Below are positions 8,291 through 17,588 of a DNA stretch of 64,000 nucleotides, piece after piece. The stretch's first letter is position 1. The number at the start of each line of letters is the position of its first letter. The position numbers and the translations under genes are program-made. Source of the DNA: S010-25 sp964441285 (lineage in GTDB: Bacteria > Pseudomonadota > Gammaproteobacteria > SZUA-229); contig CAYTUK010000004.1 in the NCBI GenBank assembly GCA_964441285.1, positions 62,001 to 126,000 of the forward strand, given 5' to 3'. The notes under the pieces were generated by a model that was not told the DNA's origin, did not search any database, and saw only the letters and a program-made list of their open reading frames with translations.

Positions 8291-10225
8291 TTGAACGATC
8301 TAGCGAAAAATCTGATTTTGTGGGCGGTTATAGCTGTTGTGCTGTTATCTGTTTTCAGTAATTTTAGTAAAACAGCGAAAAAGCCCAGTGCTGTGCCGTA
8401 TTCCACTTTTTTTGGACAGGTTAAATCGGGTCAGGTAGCGCAGGTTACTATTGATGGGCGTAATATCAAGGGCAAGATGAGCAGTGGTCGAATTTTTTCT
8501 ACCTATAGCCCGGAAACAGATAATTCAGCGATGATTGGTAATTTGCTGAGTAATAATGTTGAAATTGATGCAAAACCACCCCAGGGTCAGTCATTATTAA
8601 TGACTATATTTATTTCCTGGTTCCCGTTCCTGTTATTAATTGGTATCTGGATTTTCTTTATGCGTCAGATGCAGGGTGGTGGTGGTGGCCGCGGTGCCAT
8701 GTCTTTTGGTAAAAGTAAGGCACGTATGCTGGGTGAGGATGATATAAACGTTACCTTCCATGATGTTGCTGGCGCAGAAGAGGCCAAAGAGGAGGTTGCT
8801 GAGCTGGTCGAGTTTTTGCAAGACCCAGGTAAATTCCAGAAACTGGGGGGTCGCATTCCGAGTGGTGTACTGATGGTTGGTTCGCCAGGTACGGGTAAAA
8901 CCCTGCTGGCAAGAGCCATTGCCGGTGAAGCTAAAGTCCCCTTCTTTACTATTTCAGGTTCTGATTTCGTCGAGATGTTTGTTGGTGTGGGCGCGTCACG
9001 GGTGCGTGACATGTTTGAGAATGCAAAAAAACATGCGCCCTGTATTATCTTTATCGATGAGATTGATGCTGTCGGTCGTCATCGTGGTGCCGGTTTAGGT
9101 GGTGGTCATGATGAACGTGAGCAAACCTTAAACCAGCTGCTGGTTGAAATGGACGGTTTTGAAGGCAATGAAGGCGTTATTGTTATTGCTGCGACCAACC
9201 GACCCGATGTACTGGATCCGGCTTTATTGCGTCCGGGTCGATTCGACCGTCAGGTGATTGTGCCGTTGCCGGATATTCGTGGTCGCGAACAGATACTTAA
9301 AGTCCATATTCGTAAAGTACCGGAAAATGATGATGTGAAGCTGGGCATTATTGCGCGTGGCACACCGGGTTTCTCCGGTGCGGATTTAGCCAATCTGGTT
9401 AACGAGGCCGCATTATTTGCCGCCCGTGAAAACGCCAAAACGGTGAGTATGGCGCATTTTGAGCGCGCCAAGGACAAAATCATGATGGGCGCAGAGCGCC
9501 GCACAATGGTGATGTCAGAGGAAGAAAAAGAGTTAACGGCCTATCATGAATCCGGTCATGCCATTGTTGGACGCCTGGTGCCGGATCATGATCCGGTTTA
9601 TAAGGTGAGTATTATTCCTCGTGGTCGTGCTTTAGGCGTAACCATGTTTCTGCCAGAGGAAGATCGTTACAGCCACAGTAAGAAACTTCTCGAAAGTCAG
9701 ATTTCCAGCCTGTTTGGTGGGCGCCTGGCGGAAGAATTAATTTATGGTAAGGACAGAGTTACTACAGGCGCATCGAATGACATCGAGCGAGCGACAGACC
9801 TGGCGCGAAATATGGTCACCAAATGGGGTTTGTCGGAACGTCTGGGGCCATTAACCTATTCTGAAGATGAAGGTGAAATATTCCTCGGTCGCTCGGTAAC
9901 ACAACACAAAAATATTGGCGATGACACAGCGCGGATTATTGATGAAGAAATACGCGTTCTGATTGATCGTAACTATGAACGTGCTGAGAAATTGTTGCGT
10001 GATAATATGGATATACTGCATGAAATGAAAAAAATGTTGATGAAGTACGAGACCATTGATGCCCAGCAAATTGATGCTCTGATGGCGCGCAAAGATGTGC
10101 CGCCACCGAAAGACTGGAGCGATATTGATGATAGCAATATAAACGGAAGTGCGGGTAAGTCAGAGGAGACGGATAAGTCGACGAAAAAAGAGGGCCCAAT
10201 TGGCGGTCCGGCTGGTGAGCACTAA
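8291..10225 (+). CDS. ftsH: ATP-dependent zinc metalloprotease FtsH
   Basis: 644 residues. A membrane-bound AAA+ protease that degrades misassembled membrane proteins and short-lived regulators. Two membrane helices (about residues 7-25 and 100-124) flank a small periplasmic domain. The AAA module follows, with Walker A G197-S-P-G-T-G-K-T204, Walker B IIFIDEIDA, and the arginine-finger region RPGRFDRQ. The zinc motif is HESGH, H419-E420 to H423. Walker A normally reads GPPGTGKT; here the first proline is serine. The start TTG at 8291 has GGAG seven bases upstream. The last 40 residues are a charged, probably disordered tail. Confidence 0.98.
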   Translation: MNDLAKNLILWAVIAVVLLSVFSNFSKTAKKPSAVPYSTFFGQVKSGQVAQVTIDGRNIKGKMSSGRIFSTYSPETDNSAMIGNLLSNNVEIDAKPPQGQSLLMTIFISWFPFLLLIGIWIFFMRQMQGGGGGRGAMSFGKSKARMLGEDDINVTFHDVAGAEEAKEEVAELVEFLQDPGKFQKLGGRIPSGVLMVGSPGTGKTLLARAIAGEAKVPFFTISGSDFVEMFVGVGASRVRDMFENAKKHAPCIIFIDEIDAVGRHRGAGLGGGHDEREQTLNQLLVEMDGFEGNEGVIVIAATNRPDVLDPALLRPGRFDRQVIVPLPDIRGREQILKVHIRKVPENDDVKLGIIARGTPGFSGADLANLVNEAALFAARENAKTVSMAHFERAKDKIMMGAERRTMVMSEEEKELTAYHESGHAIVGRLVPDHDPVYKVSIIPRGRALGVTMFLPEEDRYSHSKKLLESQISSLFGGRLAEELIYGKDRVTTGASNDIERATDLARNMVTKWGLSERLGPLTYSEDEGEIFLGRSVTQHKNIGDDTARIIDEEIRVLIDRNYERAEKLLRDNMDILHEMKKMLMKYETIDAQQIDALMARKDVPPPKDWSDIDDSNINGSAGKSEETDKSTKKEGPIGGPAGEH

Positions 10226-10305
10226 GGCAACGCTGAATAAGCCGGAGTGAAGTAGATGGAAATTCCGGGTTCAGGCGGTGCATTTATGTCGTATTCAGCG
10301 TTCCC
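10226..10305. repeat. 80-bp inverted-repeat element (MITE-like)
   Basis: GGCAACGCTGAATA at the left end matches the complement of TATTCAGCGTTCCC at the right end in 13 of 14 positions. Between them CCGGA and TTCCGG can form an inner hairpin. It starts at the base after the ftsH stop codon. The termini differ from those of the larger palindrome family. No transposase is encoded, so at most it is non-autonomous. Confidence 0.6.
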
Positions 10306-10322
10306 TGAGTGTCAGATTGGAT

Positions 10323-10347
10323 AAAAAGGAGCCTCGGCTCCTTTTTT
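10323..10347 (+). terminator. Rho-independent terminator of ftsH
   Basis: AAAAAGGAGC, loop CTCG, then GCTCC followed by six T residues. A symmetrical A/T-flanked hairpin that could work in both directions. It ends the rlmE-ftsH unit and leaves folP with its own upstream region. Confidence 0.85.
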
Positions 10348-10426
10348 AATTACACTGGCTTTAGTTGGTTCTGCTTGCCGGTTCCGACTATCTGTTTCTG
10401 ATTCGCCTGTTTGGATAGCGTCAAAA

Positions 10427-11245
10427 ATGTTTAAGTTACTCCACAAATTGCATTCAAACCGGCCGGTCATTATGGGGATTTTGAATGTAACGCCCGACTC
10501 TTTTTCTGATGGTGGGAATTATAATCAGCTTGATACGGCGGTTAACCATGTATGCGCAATGCAGTTGGCGGGCGCGGATATTATTGACATTGGCGGTGAG
10601 TCCACCCGACCCGGCGCGAAGCGGGTTAATGCTGGCGATGAAATAGCGCGCGTTATACCCGTTATCAAAGCAATTCGACAACAATCTGCTATACCTCTTT
10701 CTATTGATACAACAAAACCTGAAGTGATGCGCGCTGCGGTTATGGCGGGTGTTGACATGATCAATGATGTGAATGCATTACAGTCAAAAGAGGCTCTACA
10801 GACCTGTGTTGAACTGGCTGTCCCCGTTTGTTTAATGCATAAACAGGGTGAGCCACAAACCATGCAGAAAAACCCCCGTTATCAGGATGTGGTGGTAGCA
10901 GTGAAGACCTTTTTACTCGATCAGGTGCAGCGGTGCAGAAAAGCTGGAATGCCAAAGCAGAACATAATACTTGACCCAGGGTTTGGTTTTGGTAAGCGCC
11001 TCGATGATAATTTGCAATTGTTGTCACATATAGGTGAGTTTGTTAGTACGGGCTATCCAGTACTGATTGGTGTATCACGCAAGAGTATGTTTGGCATGTT
11101 ACTGGCTTTGCCGGTTGATCAGCGTATGAGCAGTAGCGTGGTAGCAGCGGCGTTGGCATATTCTCGTGGCGCACGTTTTTTCAGAGTGCATGATGTAAAA
11201 GAAACCTTTGATGCACTACAGCTCTGCATGGCGCTTGATCATTAG
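10427..11245 (+). CDS. folP: Dihydropteroate synthase
   Basis: 272 residues. It condenses dihydropterin pyrophosphate with p-aminobenzoate in folate synthesis; target of sulfonamides. Signatures are MGILNVTPDSFSDGG (residues about 16-30), DIGGESTRPGA (about 56-66), the pterin-site residues in LDPGFGFGK, and a C-terminal GARFFRVHDVKET. No clear ribosome-binding site precedes the ATG at 10427, but the first family motif begins 15 residues in, so the start is reasonable. glmM follows, as in E. coli. Confidence 0.97.
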   Translation: MFKLLHKLHSNRPVIMGILNVTPDSFSDGGNYNQLDTAVNHVCAMQLAGADIIDIGGESTRPGAKRVNAGDEIARVIPVIKAIRQQSAIPLSIDTTKPEVMRAAVMAGVDMINDVNALQSKEALQTCVELAVPVCLMHKQGEPQTMQKNPRYQDVVVAVKTFLLDQVQRCRKAGMPKQNIILDPGFGFGKRLDDNLQLLSHIGEFVSTGYPVLIGVSRKSMFGMLLALPVDQRMSSSVVAAALAYSRGARFFRVHDVKETFDALQLCMALDH

Positions 11246-11307
11246 GGCGTAGACCATCCGGTCATTGACGGGCATCGTGATAATATGATTGAGAACGAGG
11301 AGCAATA

Positions 11308-12657
11308 ATGGGTAAGAAATATTTTGGCACCGATGGTATTCGTGGGAAAGCAGGCACGGGTTTAATGGGGCCTGAGTCAGTGCTCAAACTGGGTTGGGCT
11401 GTTGGCCGGGTGCTGGCATCGACTGAAAATCATACTGCTGGGAACAATCTGGTCGTTATTGGCAAAGATACGAGAATTTCCGGTTATATGTTTGAATCTG
11501 CGCTTGAGTCGGGCTTATCCGCAGCCGGTGTTGATATCCATTTGCTGGGCCCAATGCCGACCCCCGGTATTGCCTACCTGACACGCACTTTACGCGCCTC
11601 TGCGGGCATTGTTATCAGTGCTTCGCATAACCCTTACTTTGATAACGGACTGAAGTTTTTTTCGCCGCAGGGAGCAAAGCTTGATGATGAGCTTGAACTG
11701 GCGATTGAAGCCATGTTCGATTCCCCGATGCAGGTTGTGAGCTCTGAAAAACTGGGTAAAGCCAGCCGTGTTATTGATGCACAAGGGCGCTATATTGAAG
11801 CCTGTAAAGCCAGTATTCCAATTGGTATACGGCTTAATGGTCTGAAAATTGTTCTCGATTGCGCGCACGGTGCAACCTACGATATAGGGCCTAAAGTGTT
11901 TTCCGAATTAGGCGCAAACGTGATTACCATTGGGCATGAGCCTGACGGGGTGAATATTAATAGTAATTGTGGTTCGACATACCCGGAAAATTTACGCAAA
12001 CAGGTTTTGCTTGAAGACGCTGATCTGGGTATTGCCTTTGATGGTGACGGCGATCGTGTTGTCATGGTTGATCAAAAGGGTGAGATTGTTGATGGTGATG
12101 AGCTGTTGTATATTATTGCGCGTTCACGTCAGCACAGTGGTGTCGATATTCATGGTGTGGTTGGTACATTAATGACAAATATGGGCATGGAGATTGCTCT
12201 GCAGGAGCTGGGGCTGAAATTTGCTCGTAGCCAGGTGGGTGATCGTTATGTAATGGAAACACTACAGCAGCAACATTGGTTCCTGGGTGGTGAATCGTCT
12301 GGCCATATTATTTGTCTTGATCGTACTACAACCGGTGATGGCATTGTTTCGGCGTTACAGGTGTTAGCGTATCTGGTAGAAGCCAATGTTAGTTTGCATG
12401 AGGCTAAATCAGGTATGTCCAAATTCCCTCAGAACATGATAAATGTGCCTTTAAAGGGTAAATCAGACCCTATGCAGGCCGACAGTGTACAGCAGGCGGT
12501 GCGAGCGGCAGAAAAGTCGCTTGAAGGCCGCGGCAGGGTGTTGTTACGATCTTCGGGTACCGAGCCACTAATTCGTGTTATGGTCGAAGGTGAAGATGAA
12601 GCCTTGGTTAAACAGCTTACACAGGTAATTGCTGACTGCGTTGCAGAAGCCGCCTGA
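11308..12657 (+). CDS. glmM: Phosphoglucosamine mutase
   Basis: 449 residues. It interconverts glucosamine-6-phosphate and glucosamine-1-phosphate for UDP-GlcNAc, hence peptidoglycan and LPS. The start ATG has GAGGAG upstream. Visible are KYFGTDGIRGKAG at the N-terminus, the phosphoserine loop ISASHNP (catalytic S106), the metal site DGDGDRVVMVD (about 247-257), the sugar loop GGESSGH (about 328-334) and the phosphate loop RSSGTEPLIRVM near the C-terminus. All four domains are present. Confidence 0.98.
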   Translation: MGKKYFGTDGIRGKAGTGLMGPESVLKLGWAVGRVLASTENHTAGNNLVVIGKDTRISGYMFESALESGLSAAGVDIHLLGPMPTPGIAYLTRTLRASAGIVISASHNPYFDNGLKFFSPQGAKLDDELELAIEAMFDSPMQVVSSEKLGKASRVIDAQGRYIEACKASIPIGIRLNGLKIVLDCAHGATYDIGPKVFSELGANVITIGHEPDGVNINSNCGSTYPENLRKQVLLEDADLGIAFDGDGDRVVMVDQKGEIVDGDELLYIIARSRQHSGVDIHGVVGTLMTNMGMEIALQELGLKFARSQVGDRYVMETLQQQHWFLGGESSGHIICLDRTTTGDGIVSALQVLAYLVEANVSLHEAKSGMSKFPQNMINVPLKGKSDPMQADSVQQAVRAAEKSLEGRGRVLLRSSGTEPLIRVMVEGEDEALVKQLTQVIADCVAEAA

Positions 12658-12872
12658 AACCGATAGAAAGTTGGCGGCGCAAGTTTTATTGCACGGTAAG
12701 ATTGACTTATTTCAAATGGAAGTATCGGCAAGATTTTTTGATAGTAATTGATCATGGTCATTAATTAAGTAAGTTTTTCTATTTATAATAACAAAACACA
12801 TTTATCCAGATTGATTTATTACTGTCTGGCAGGTATCCTTCTCATCCTTTAAAAACATAGCTGGAGAAAGTA

Positions 12873-13625
12873 ATGCGTCAGGTGATGGTTGCTGGCAACT
12901 GGAAGATGAATGGTTCCAGTGAATCGGTTAAAGTGTTGATGGCCGGTATCAAAGCAGGCATGGCCTCGGTTACAGATGCTGAAGTTGTGGTTTGTCCGCC
13001 TGCTGTTTATCTTGCTCGGGTTTCCGGCGCTGCAGATGGCACCAGGATTAAAGTTGGTTCTCAAAATATTGGCGACCAGGATCAAGGGGCTTATACCGGC
13101 GAAATTTCTGGCGGAATGCTGAAAGATACAGGCTGTGAGTATGCCATTATTGGTCACTCTGAGCGCCGTGCCTTGTATGGTGAAAGTGACAAACTGGTGG
13201 CAAAACGTTTTGCCGCAGCACGCCGTAATGGCATTAAACCTATCTTTTGTATCGGCGAATCACTGGCAGAGCGTGAGGCCGGTGTGACCAACACCATCTG
13301 TGCCCGTCAAATTGATGCAGTAATTGACCTGGAAGGTGTTGAAGCATTGGCTGATGGCGTTATCGCCTATGAGCCAGTATGGGCCATTGGTACGGGTAAA
13401 ACCGCTACACCTGAACAGGCGCAGGAGGTGCACGCCTTTATTCGTGGTAAAATTGCGGCATTAAATGCGGATGTTGCTGTAGATCTACGCATTTTGTACG
13501 GTGGCAGCATGAATCCAGCGAATGCAGCCGAGTTAATCGGGCAGCCGGATATTGATGGTGGCTTAATTGGCGGTGCAGCCCTGAAAGCCGAAGATTTTTT
13601 AAGTATTTGTAAAGCAGCAGGTTAA
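12873..13625 (+). CDS. tpiA: Triosephosphate isomerase
   Basis: 250 residues. It interconverts dihydroxyacetone phosphate and glyceraldehyde-3-phosphate in glycolysis, gluconeogenesis and the Calvin cycle. The catalytic residues are readable: K11 (GNWKMNG), H95 (IIGHSERR) and E167 (AYEPVWAIGTG). The phosphate-binding GGSM and GGLIGGA motifs are at the C-terminus. The start has CTGGAGAAAG upstream. secG follows after 7 bp, the common tpiA-secG pair. Confidence 0.98.
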   Translation: MRQVMVAGNWKMNGSSESVKVLMAGIKAGMASVTDAEVVVCPPAVYLARVSGAADGTRIKVGSQNIGDQDQGAYTGEISGGMLKDTGCEYAIIGHSERRALYGESDKLVAKRFAAARRNGIKPIFCIGESLAEREAGVTNTICARQIDAVIDLEGVEALADGVIAYEPVWAIGTGKTATPEQAQEVHAFIRGKIAALNADVAVDLRILYGGSMNPANAAELIGQPDIDGGLIGGAALKAEDFLSICKAAG

Positions 13626-13632
13626 GAAAATA

Positions 13633-14118
13633 ATGAGTGTCGCGCTTTTAGTTCTTCAAGTTGTCCTTTCTATCGGGATTATTGCGTTAGTGTTACTGCA
13701 AAAAGGCGAGGGCGCAAGTGCGGGTGCTGCGTTTGGCGGTGGCGGTGGTGCGGGTAGTGTCTTTGGTGCCAGTGGCTCGTCTAATTTTTTAAGTAAATCA
13801 ACCGCCGTCCTGGCGACCATTTTCTTTCTTAACAGTATTGCACTGGCTTATTTTGCTGCGCACCGAAATGTTACGGGTGAGAATGTGCTGGATAGACTGG
13901 TTGCACCGATAACACGGATCGTCACGCCTAAAGCAGCCCCCAATACTCTCCCTGCTACAAAAACGGCGCGTCCTGATGACATACCGCCAGCAGCCAAAGA
14001 ATCCCCCGGTCATCGAGTAACAAGTGCTAAGAAGGCTGTTGCTACCACCACCACTGACGCGAATGTACCACCACCAGTCGCACCTTTGACTGATGGCGCG
14101 GTGAAAAAGAAAAAATAG
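13633..14118 (+). CDS. secG: Preprotein translocase subunit SecG
   Basis: 161 residues. A small membrane subunit that supports SecYEG protein export. Two membrane helices (about residues 3-22 and 54-74) flank the glycine-rich cytosolic loop LLQKGEGASAGAAFGGGGG...SVFGASGSSNFL. The C-terminal 80 residues are a Pro/Ala/Lys-rich extension ending in VKKKK, longer than the E. coli protein (110 residues) but common in other gammaproteobacteria. It is followed by tRNA-Leu(GAG), as in E. coli. Confidence 0.95.
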   Translation: MSVALLVLQVVLSIGIIALVLLQKGEGASAGAAFGGGGGAGSVFGASGSSNFLSKSTAVLATIFFLNSIALAYFAAHRNVTGENVLDRLVAPITRIVTPKAAPNTLPATKTARPDDIPPAAKESPGHRVTSAKKAVATTTTDANVPPPVAPLTDGAVKKKK

Positions 14119-14130
14119 ACGTAAATTTTA

Positions 14131-14215
14131 GCCGATGTGGTGGAATTGGTAGACACGCTATCTTGAGGGGGTAGTGGCGTAAGCTGTGCCGGTTCGACTC
14201 CGGCCATCGGCACCA
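14131..14215 (+). tRNA. tRNA-Leu (GAG)
   Basis: 85 bases with encoded CCA and a long variable arm (class II). The acceptor GCCGATG pairs with CATCGGC. Anticodon stem CTATC/GGTAG, loop TTGAGGG, anticodon GAG. The position between secG and nuoA matches the conserved secG-leuU arrangement; it is probably processed from a longer transcript. Confidence 0.96.
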
Positions 14216-14244
14216 AATAGATTAATAACAAAAGGATCGAGGCA

Positions 14245-14604
14245 ATGCTCGAAAATTATTTACCGGTTTTAATCTTTCTTCTCGTCGGTTTGATGGTTGG
14301 CATGGGTGCCATATTTATGGGCGGCTTCATGTTGGCACCATCACGTCCTGATAAAGCAAAAAACTCTCCTTTTGAATGCGGTTTTGAGGCCTTTGAAGAT
14401 GCACGGGTAAAATTTGACGTGCGTTACTATCTTGTCGCTATTTTATTTATAATTTTTGATCTGGAAATTGCTTTCCTGTTCCCGTGGGCAATCGTGCTAA
14501 GCAAAATTGGCCTGTTTGGTATACTTGCTATGGGTATATTTCTGGGTGTGCTGGTTATTGGTTTTATTTACGAATGGAAAAAAGGAGCGTTAGAATGGGA
14601 ATAG
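14245..14604 (+). CDS. nuoA: NADH-quinone oxidoreductase subunit A
   Basis: 119 residues, three membrane helices. First gene of a 14-gene complex I operon. It contains the family sequence SPFECGFEAFEDARVKFDVRYYL, with the conserved Cys of the matrix-side loop that contacts the quinone channel, and LFIIFDLEIAFLFPW. AAAAGGATCGAGG precedes the ATG. It overlaps nuoB by 10 bases. Confidence 0.98.
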   Translation: MLENYLPVLIFLLVGLMVGMGAIFMGGFMLAPSRPDKAKNSPFECGFEAFEDARVKFDVRYYLVAILFIIFDLEIAFLFPWAIVLSKIGLFGILAMGIFLGVLVIGFIYEWKKGALEWE

Positions 14605-15104
14605 AAGGCGTTCTTGAAAAAGGATTTGTTACCACTTCAGCAGATAAATTAATCAACTGGGCGCGAACGGGTTCAATGTGGCCGATGACATTTGGTCTGG
14701 CCTGCTGTGCGGTAGAAATGATGCAGGCGGGCGCGTCACGTTATGATCTTGATCGTTTTGGCATATTATTTCGCCCGAGTCCACGGCAGTCTGATGTGAT
14801 GATTGTTGCAGGTACATTGTGTAATAAAATGGCACCTGCATTACGTAAAGTGTACGATCAGATGGCTGAACCTCGCTGGGTTATATCAATGGGATCATGC
14901 GCCAATGGGGGTGGCTATTACCATTATTCCTATTCCGTTGTCCGTGGCTGTGATCGCATTATTCCTGTCGATATTTATGTGCCAGGTTGTCCCCCGACCG
15001 CAGAGGCGCTGATCTATGGCATCATTCAGCTACAGAATAAAATTCGGCGCACCAATACCATTGCTCGTTTGCCTGTTGAAGAGCCGGCAGCAACGTCCAC
15101 GTAA
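14595..15104 (+). CDS. nuoB: NADH-quinone oxidoreductase subunit B
   Basis: 169 residues. It carries cluster N2, the last [4Fe-4S] before quinone. The ligands are the tandem cysteines of GLACCAVEMM, plus GSCANGG and VPGCPPTAEAL. I chose the ATG at 14595 because AAGGAG lies seven bases upstream inside nuoA and the family begins MGIEG. A frame extension upstream to 14484 only overlaps nuoA. Confidence 0.97.
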   Translation: MGIEGVLEKGFVTTSADKLINWARTGSMWPMTFGLACCAVEMMQAGASRYDLDRFGILFRPSPRQSDVMIVAGTLCNKMAPALRKVYDQMAEPRWVISMGSCANGGGYYHYSYSVVRGCDRIIPVDIYVPGCPPTAEALIYGIIQLQNKIRRTNTIARLPVEEPAATST

Positions 15105-15115
15105 GGCAAAAATTA

Positions 15116-15823
15116 ATGAACGTAAAGCGATTATCCCAGGCTTTAAGCAATCTTTTATCGGTAAAACTGAAAGCCAATGCAGTGGCTTATGGTGAAGTCA
15201 CAATTGAAGTTGCAGCAAATGAATTACTGTCTGTTTGCCGCATATTACGTGACGATGCGGCATTAAAATTTGAACAGTTAATGGATGTCTGTGGTGTTGA
15301 TTACTCTGCTTACGGGGCGGTGGAATGGGCAACAGAATCGACCACATCAACCGGCTTTAGTCGTGCAGTAGAACCGAACGCCGGTGCCCGCTTGCGTTTT
15401 GGTGATGAAGTCGAATATATAAATAATGCTCGCCCACGTTTTGCGGCTGTTTACCATCTGATGTCGATTACGCATAATCATCGTTTGCGTGTTCGTGTTT
15501 TTTGTGAAGATGATTCGCTGCCAATGGTACCTTCGGTGATGGCTATCTGGCCGTCAGCAAACTGGTTTGAGCGTGAAGCGTTTGACCTGTTCGGTATTAT
15601 TTTTGAAGGCCATCCTGACTTGCGGCGTATCCTCACCGATTACGGTTTTGTTGGGCATCCATTTAGAAAAGACTTCCCACTGACTGGTCATGTTGAAATG
15701 AAATACGATGCTGAGCAAAAACGGGTGATTTATCAACCTGTGAGTATTGAACCGCGGGTGCTTGTGCCGCGTGTTATTCGCAAAGATGACCGCTATGCTG
15801 TGGATGCTGATGGGGATGGCTAA
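15116..15823 (+). CDS. nuoC: NADH-quinone oxidoreductase subunit C
   Basis: 235 residues, the 30-kDa subunit of the peripheral arm. The family core is intact: PRFAAVYHLMSITHNHRLRV, then WPSANWFEREAFDLFGI and the C-terminal GHPFRKDFPLTGHVEM. About 25 residues (WATESTTSTGFSRAVEP...) are inserted at residue 65 relative to shorter homologues, as also occurs in related bacteria. The gene is separate from nuoD, unlike the fused nuoCD of E. coli; stop and start overlap by one base (TAATG). Confidence 0.97.
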   Translation: MNVKRLSQALSNLLSVKLKANAVAYGEVTIEVAANELLSVCRILRDDAALKFEQLMDVCGVDYSAYGAVEWATESTTSTGFSRAVEPNAGARLRFGDEVEYINNARPRFAAVYHLMSITHNHRLRVRVFCEDDSLPMVPSVMAIWPSANWFEREAFDLFGIIFEGHPDLRRILTDYGFVGHPFRKDFPLTGHVEMKYDAEQKRVIYQPVSIEPRVLVPRVIRKDDRYAVDADGDG

Positions 15824-17076
15824 TGCCTGAGATTCGTAACTATACTTTAAATTTTGGCCCGCAACATCCGGCAGCGCATGGAGTTCTGCGTCTGGTGCTG
15901 GAAATGGATGGAGAGGTAATAGAACGTGCCGATCCACATGTTGGGCTATTGCATCGTGCGACTGAAAAACTAGTAGAGTCAAAACCATATAACCAGAGCA
16001 TCGGTTATATGGATCGCCTTGATTATGTTTCCATGATGTGTAATGAACATGGCTATGTGCTGGCGATGGAAAAATTACTGGAAATAAATATTCCGCAGCG
16101 GGCACAATACATTCGCGTTATGTTTGATGAAGTTACGCGCATTCTAAACCATCTGTTATGGATTGGTTCGCATGCACTGGACGTGGGTGCAATGACCATG
16201 TTCCTGTATGCATTTCGTGAACGCGAAGATTTAATGGACTGCTATGAAGCCGTATCCGGTGCGCGGTTACATGCCACCTATTATCGTCCGGGTGGTGTGG
16301 CGCGTGACCTGCCTGACAGGATGCCAAAATATAAAGCTTCAAAGTGGCATAGTGAGCGTGAAGTCGGCAGGTTAAATGAAAATCGTCAGGGTTCGCTGCT
16401 CGATTTTCTCGAAGATTTCACCCGGCGTTTTCCAGGGTATGTGGATGAATATGAAACCTTGCTAACGGACAATCGTATCTGGAAGCAGCGCACTGTTGAT
16501 ATTGGCATCGTAACTGCGGAACGTGCATTGGCGCTGGGTTTTAGCGGGCCAATGTTACGCGGCTCAGGTATTGCCTGGGATTTACGTAAGAAACAACCCT
16601 ATGAAGTCTATGATCGCATGGACTTTGATATTCCAGTTGGTACTAATGGTGATTGTTATGACCGCTATCTGGTACGGATTGAAGAAATGCGCCAGTCCAA
16701 TCGCATCATAAAGCAATGCATTGAATGGTTACGTGAAAATGCTGGCCCGGTAATACTTGAGAATCATAAAGTCGTACCGCCAAAACGTGAAGCAATGAAA
16801 GCCGATATGGAATCATTAATTCACCATTTCAAATTATTTACCGAAGGTTTTTGCTTGCCTGAAGGCGAAGCTTATGCCGCGATTGAACATCCAAAAGGTG
16901 AGTTTGGCTGTTATCTGATTTCTGATGGAGCCAATAAACCTTACCGATTAAAAATTCGGGCACCGGGTTTCGTGCACTTGTCGGCGATGAATGAGATGGT
17001 GCAGGGACACATGCTGGCCGATGTAGTAGCAGTGATGGGCACACTGGATATTGTTTTTGGCGAGGTTGATCGTTAA
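15823..17076 (+). CDS. nuoD: NADH-quinone oxidoreductase subunit D
   Basis: 417 residues, the 49-kDa subunit that forms the quinone site with NuoB. It is homologous to the large subunit of NiFe hydrogenases but without metal ligands. Motifs are FGPQHPAAHGVLRLVLE near the N-terminus, HVGLLHRATEKL, YRPGGVARDLP, and the C-terminus MLADVVAVMGTLDIVFGEVDR. Full length; one-base overlaps with nuoC and nuoE. Confidence 0.98.
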   Translation: MPEIRNYTLNFGPQHPAAHGVLRLVLEMDGEVIERADPHVGLLHRATEKLVESKPYNQSIGYMDRLDYVSMMCNEHGYVLAMEKLLEINIPQRAQYIRVMFDEVTRILNHLLWIGSHALDVGAMTMFLYAFREREDLMDCYEAVSGARLHATYYRPGGVARDLPDRMPKYKASKWHSEREVGRLNENRQGSLLDFLEDFTRRFPGYVDEYETLLTDNRIWKQRTVDIGIVTAERALALGFSGPMLRGSGIAWDLRKKQPYEVYDRMDFDIPVGTNGDCYDRYLVRIEEMRQSNRIIKQCIEWLRENAGPVILENHKVVPPKREAMKADMESLIHHFKLFTEGFCLPEGEAYAAIEHPKGEFGCYLISDGANKPYRLKIRAPGFVHLSAMNEMVQGHMLADVVAVMGTLDIVFGEVDR

Positions 17077-17588
17077 TGGCGACTGAAATTCTATCCATTA
17101 AAGCAACAACATCATTATCTGTGCCTGCGCGCGCGGAGATTGACGAGCTATCAACGCATTATCCGCCTGAGCAGAAAAAGTCTGCGTTGCTCGGTGCGCT
17201 TAATATTGTGCAACATGAAAATAACGGGTATTTAACCGAAGCGTTAATGACTGCGGTTGCCGACTATCTGGGACTGGCGAAAATTGAAGTTTATGAAGTT
17301 GCCAGTTTTTATTCAATGTATGAATTAAACCCCGTAGCGCGTAACAATGTGGCAATTTGCACCAATGTTTGTTGCATGTTAATGGGTTCGCAAACGATTG
17401 TTGACCATATTGAAAAGAAACTAGGGGTTAAAGTGGGGGAAAGTACTGCTGATGGCCGTATCTATCTTAAAAAAGAGGAAGAATGCCTGGCTGCCTGCGC
17501 TGGTGGTCCAATGATGCAGGTTAACCATGTTTATTATGAAAAGCTTACCCCTGAAAAAGTGGATGAAATACTCGATAGTCTGGAGTAA
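17076..17588 (+). CDS. nuoE: NADH-quinone oxidoreductase subunit E
   Basis: 170 residues, thioredoxin-like [2Fe-2S] subunit (cluster N1a) of the NADH module. The ligands are visible as CTNVCC (Cx4C) at about residues 92-97 and CLAACAGGP (Cx3C) at about 133-141. An N-terminal helical part contains KKSALLGALNIVQ. One-base overlaps (TAATG) join it to nuoD and nuoF. Confidence 0.97.
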   Translation: MATEILSIKATTSLSVPARAEIDELSTHYPPEQKKSALLGALNIVQHENNGYLTEALMTAVADYLGLAKIEVYEVASFYSMYELNPVARNNVAICTNVCCMLMGSQTIVDHIEKKLGVKVGESTADGRIYLKKEEECLAACAGGPMMQVNHVYYEKLTPEKVDEILDSLE

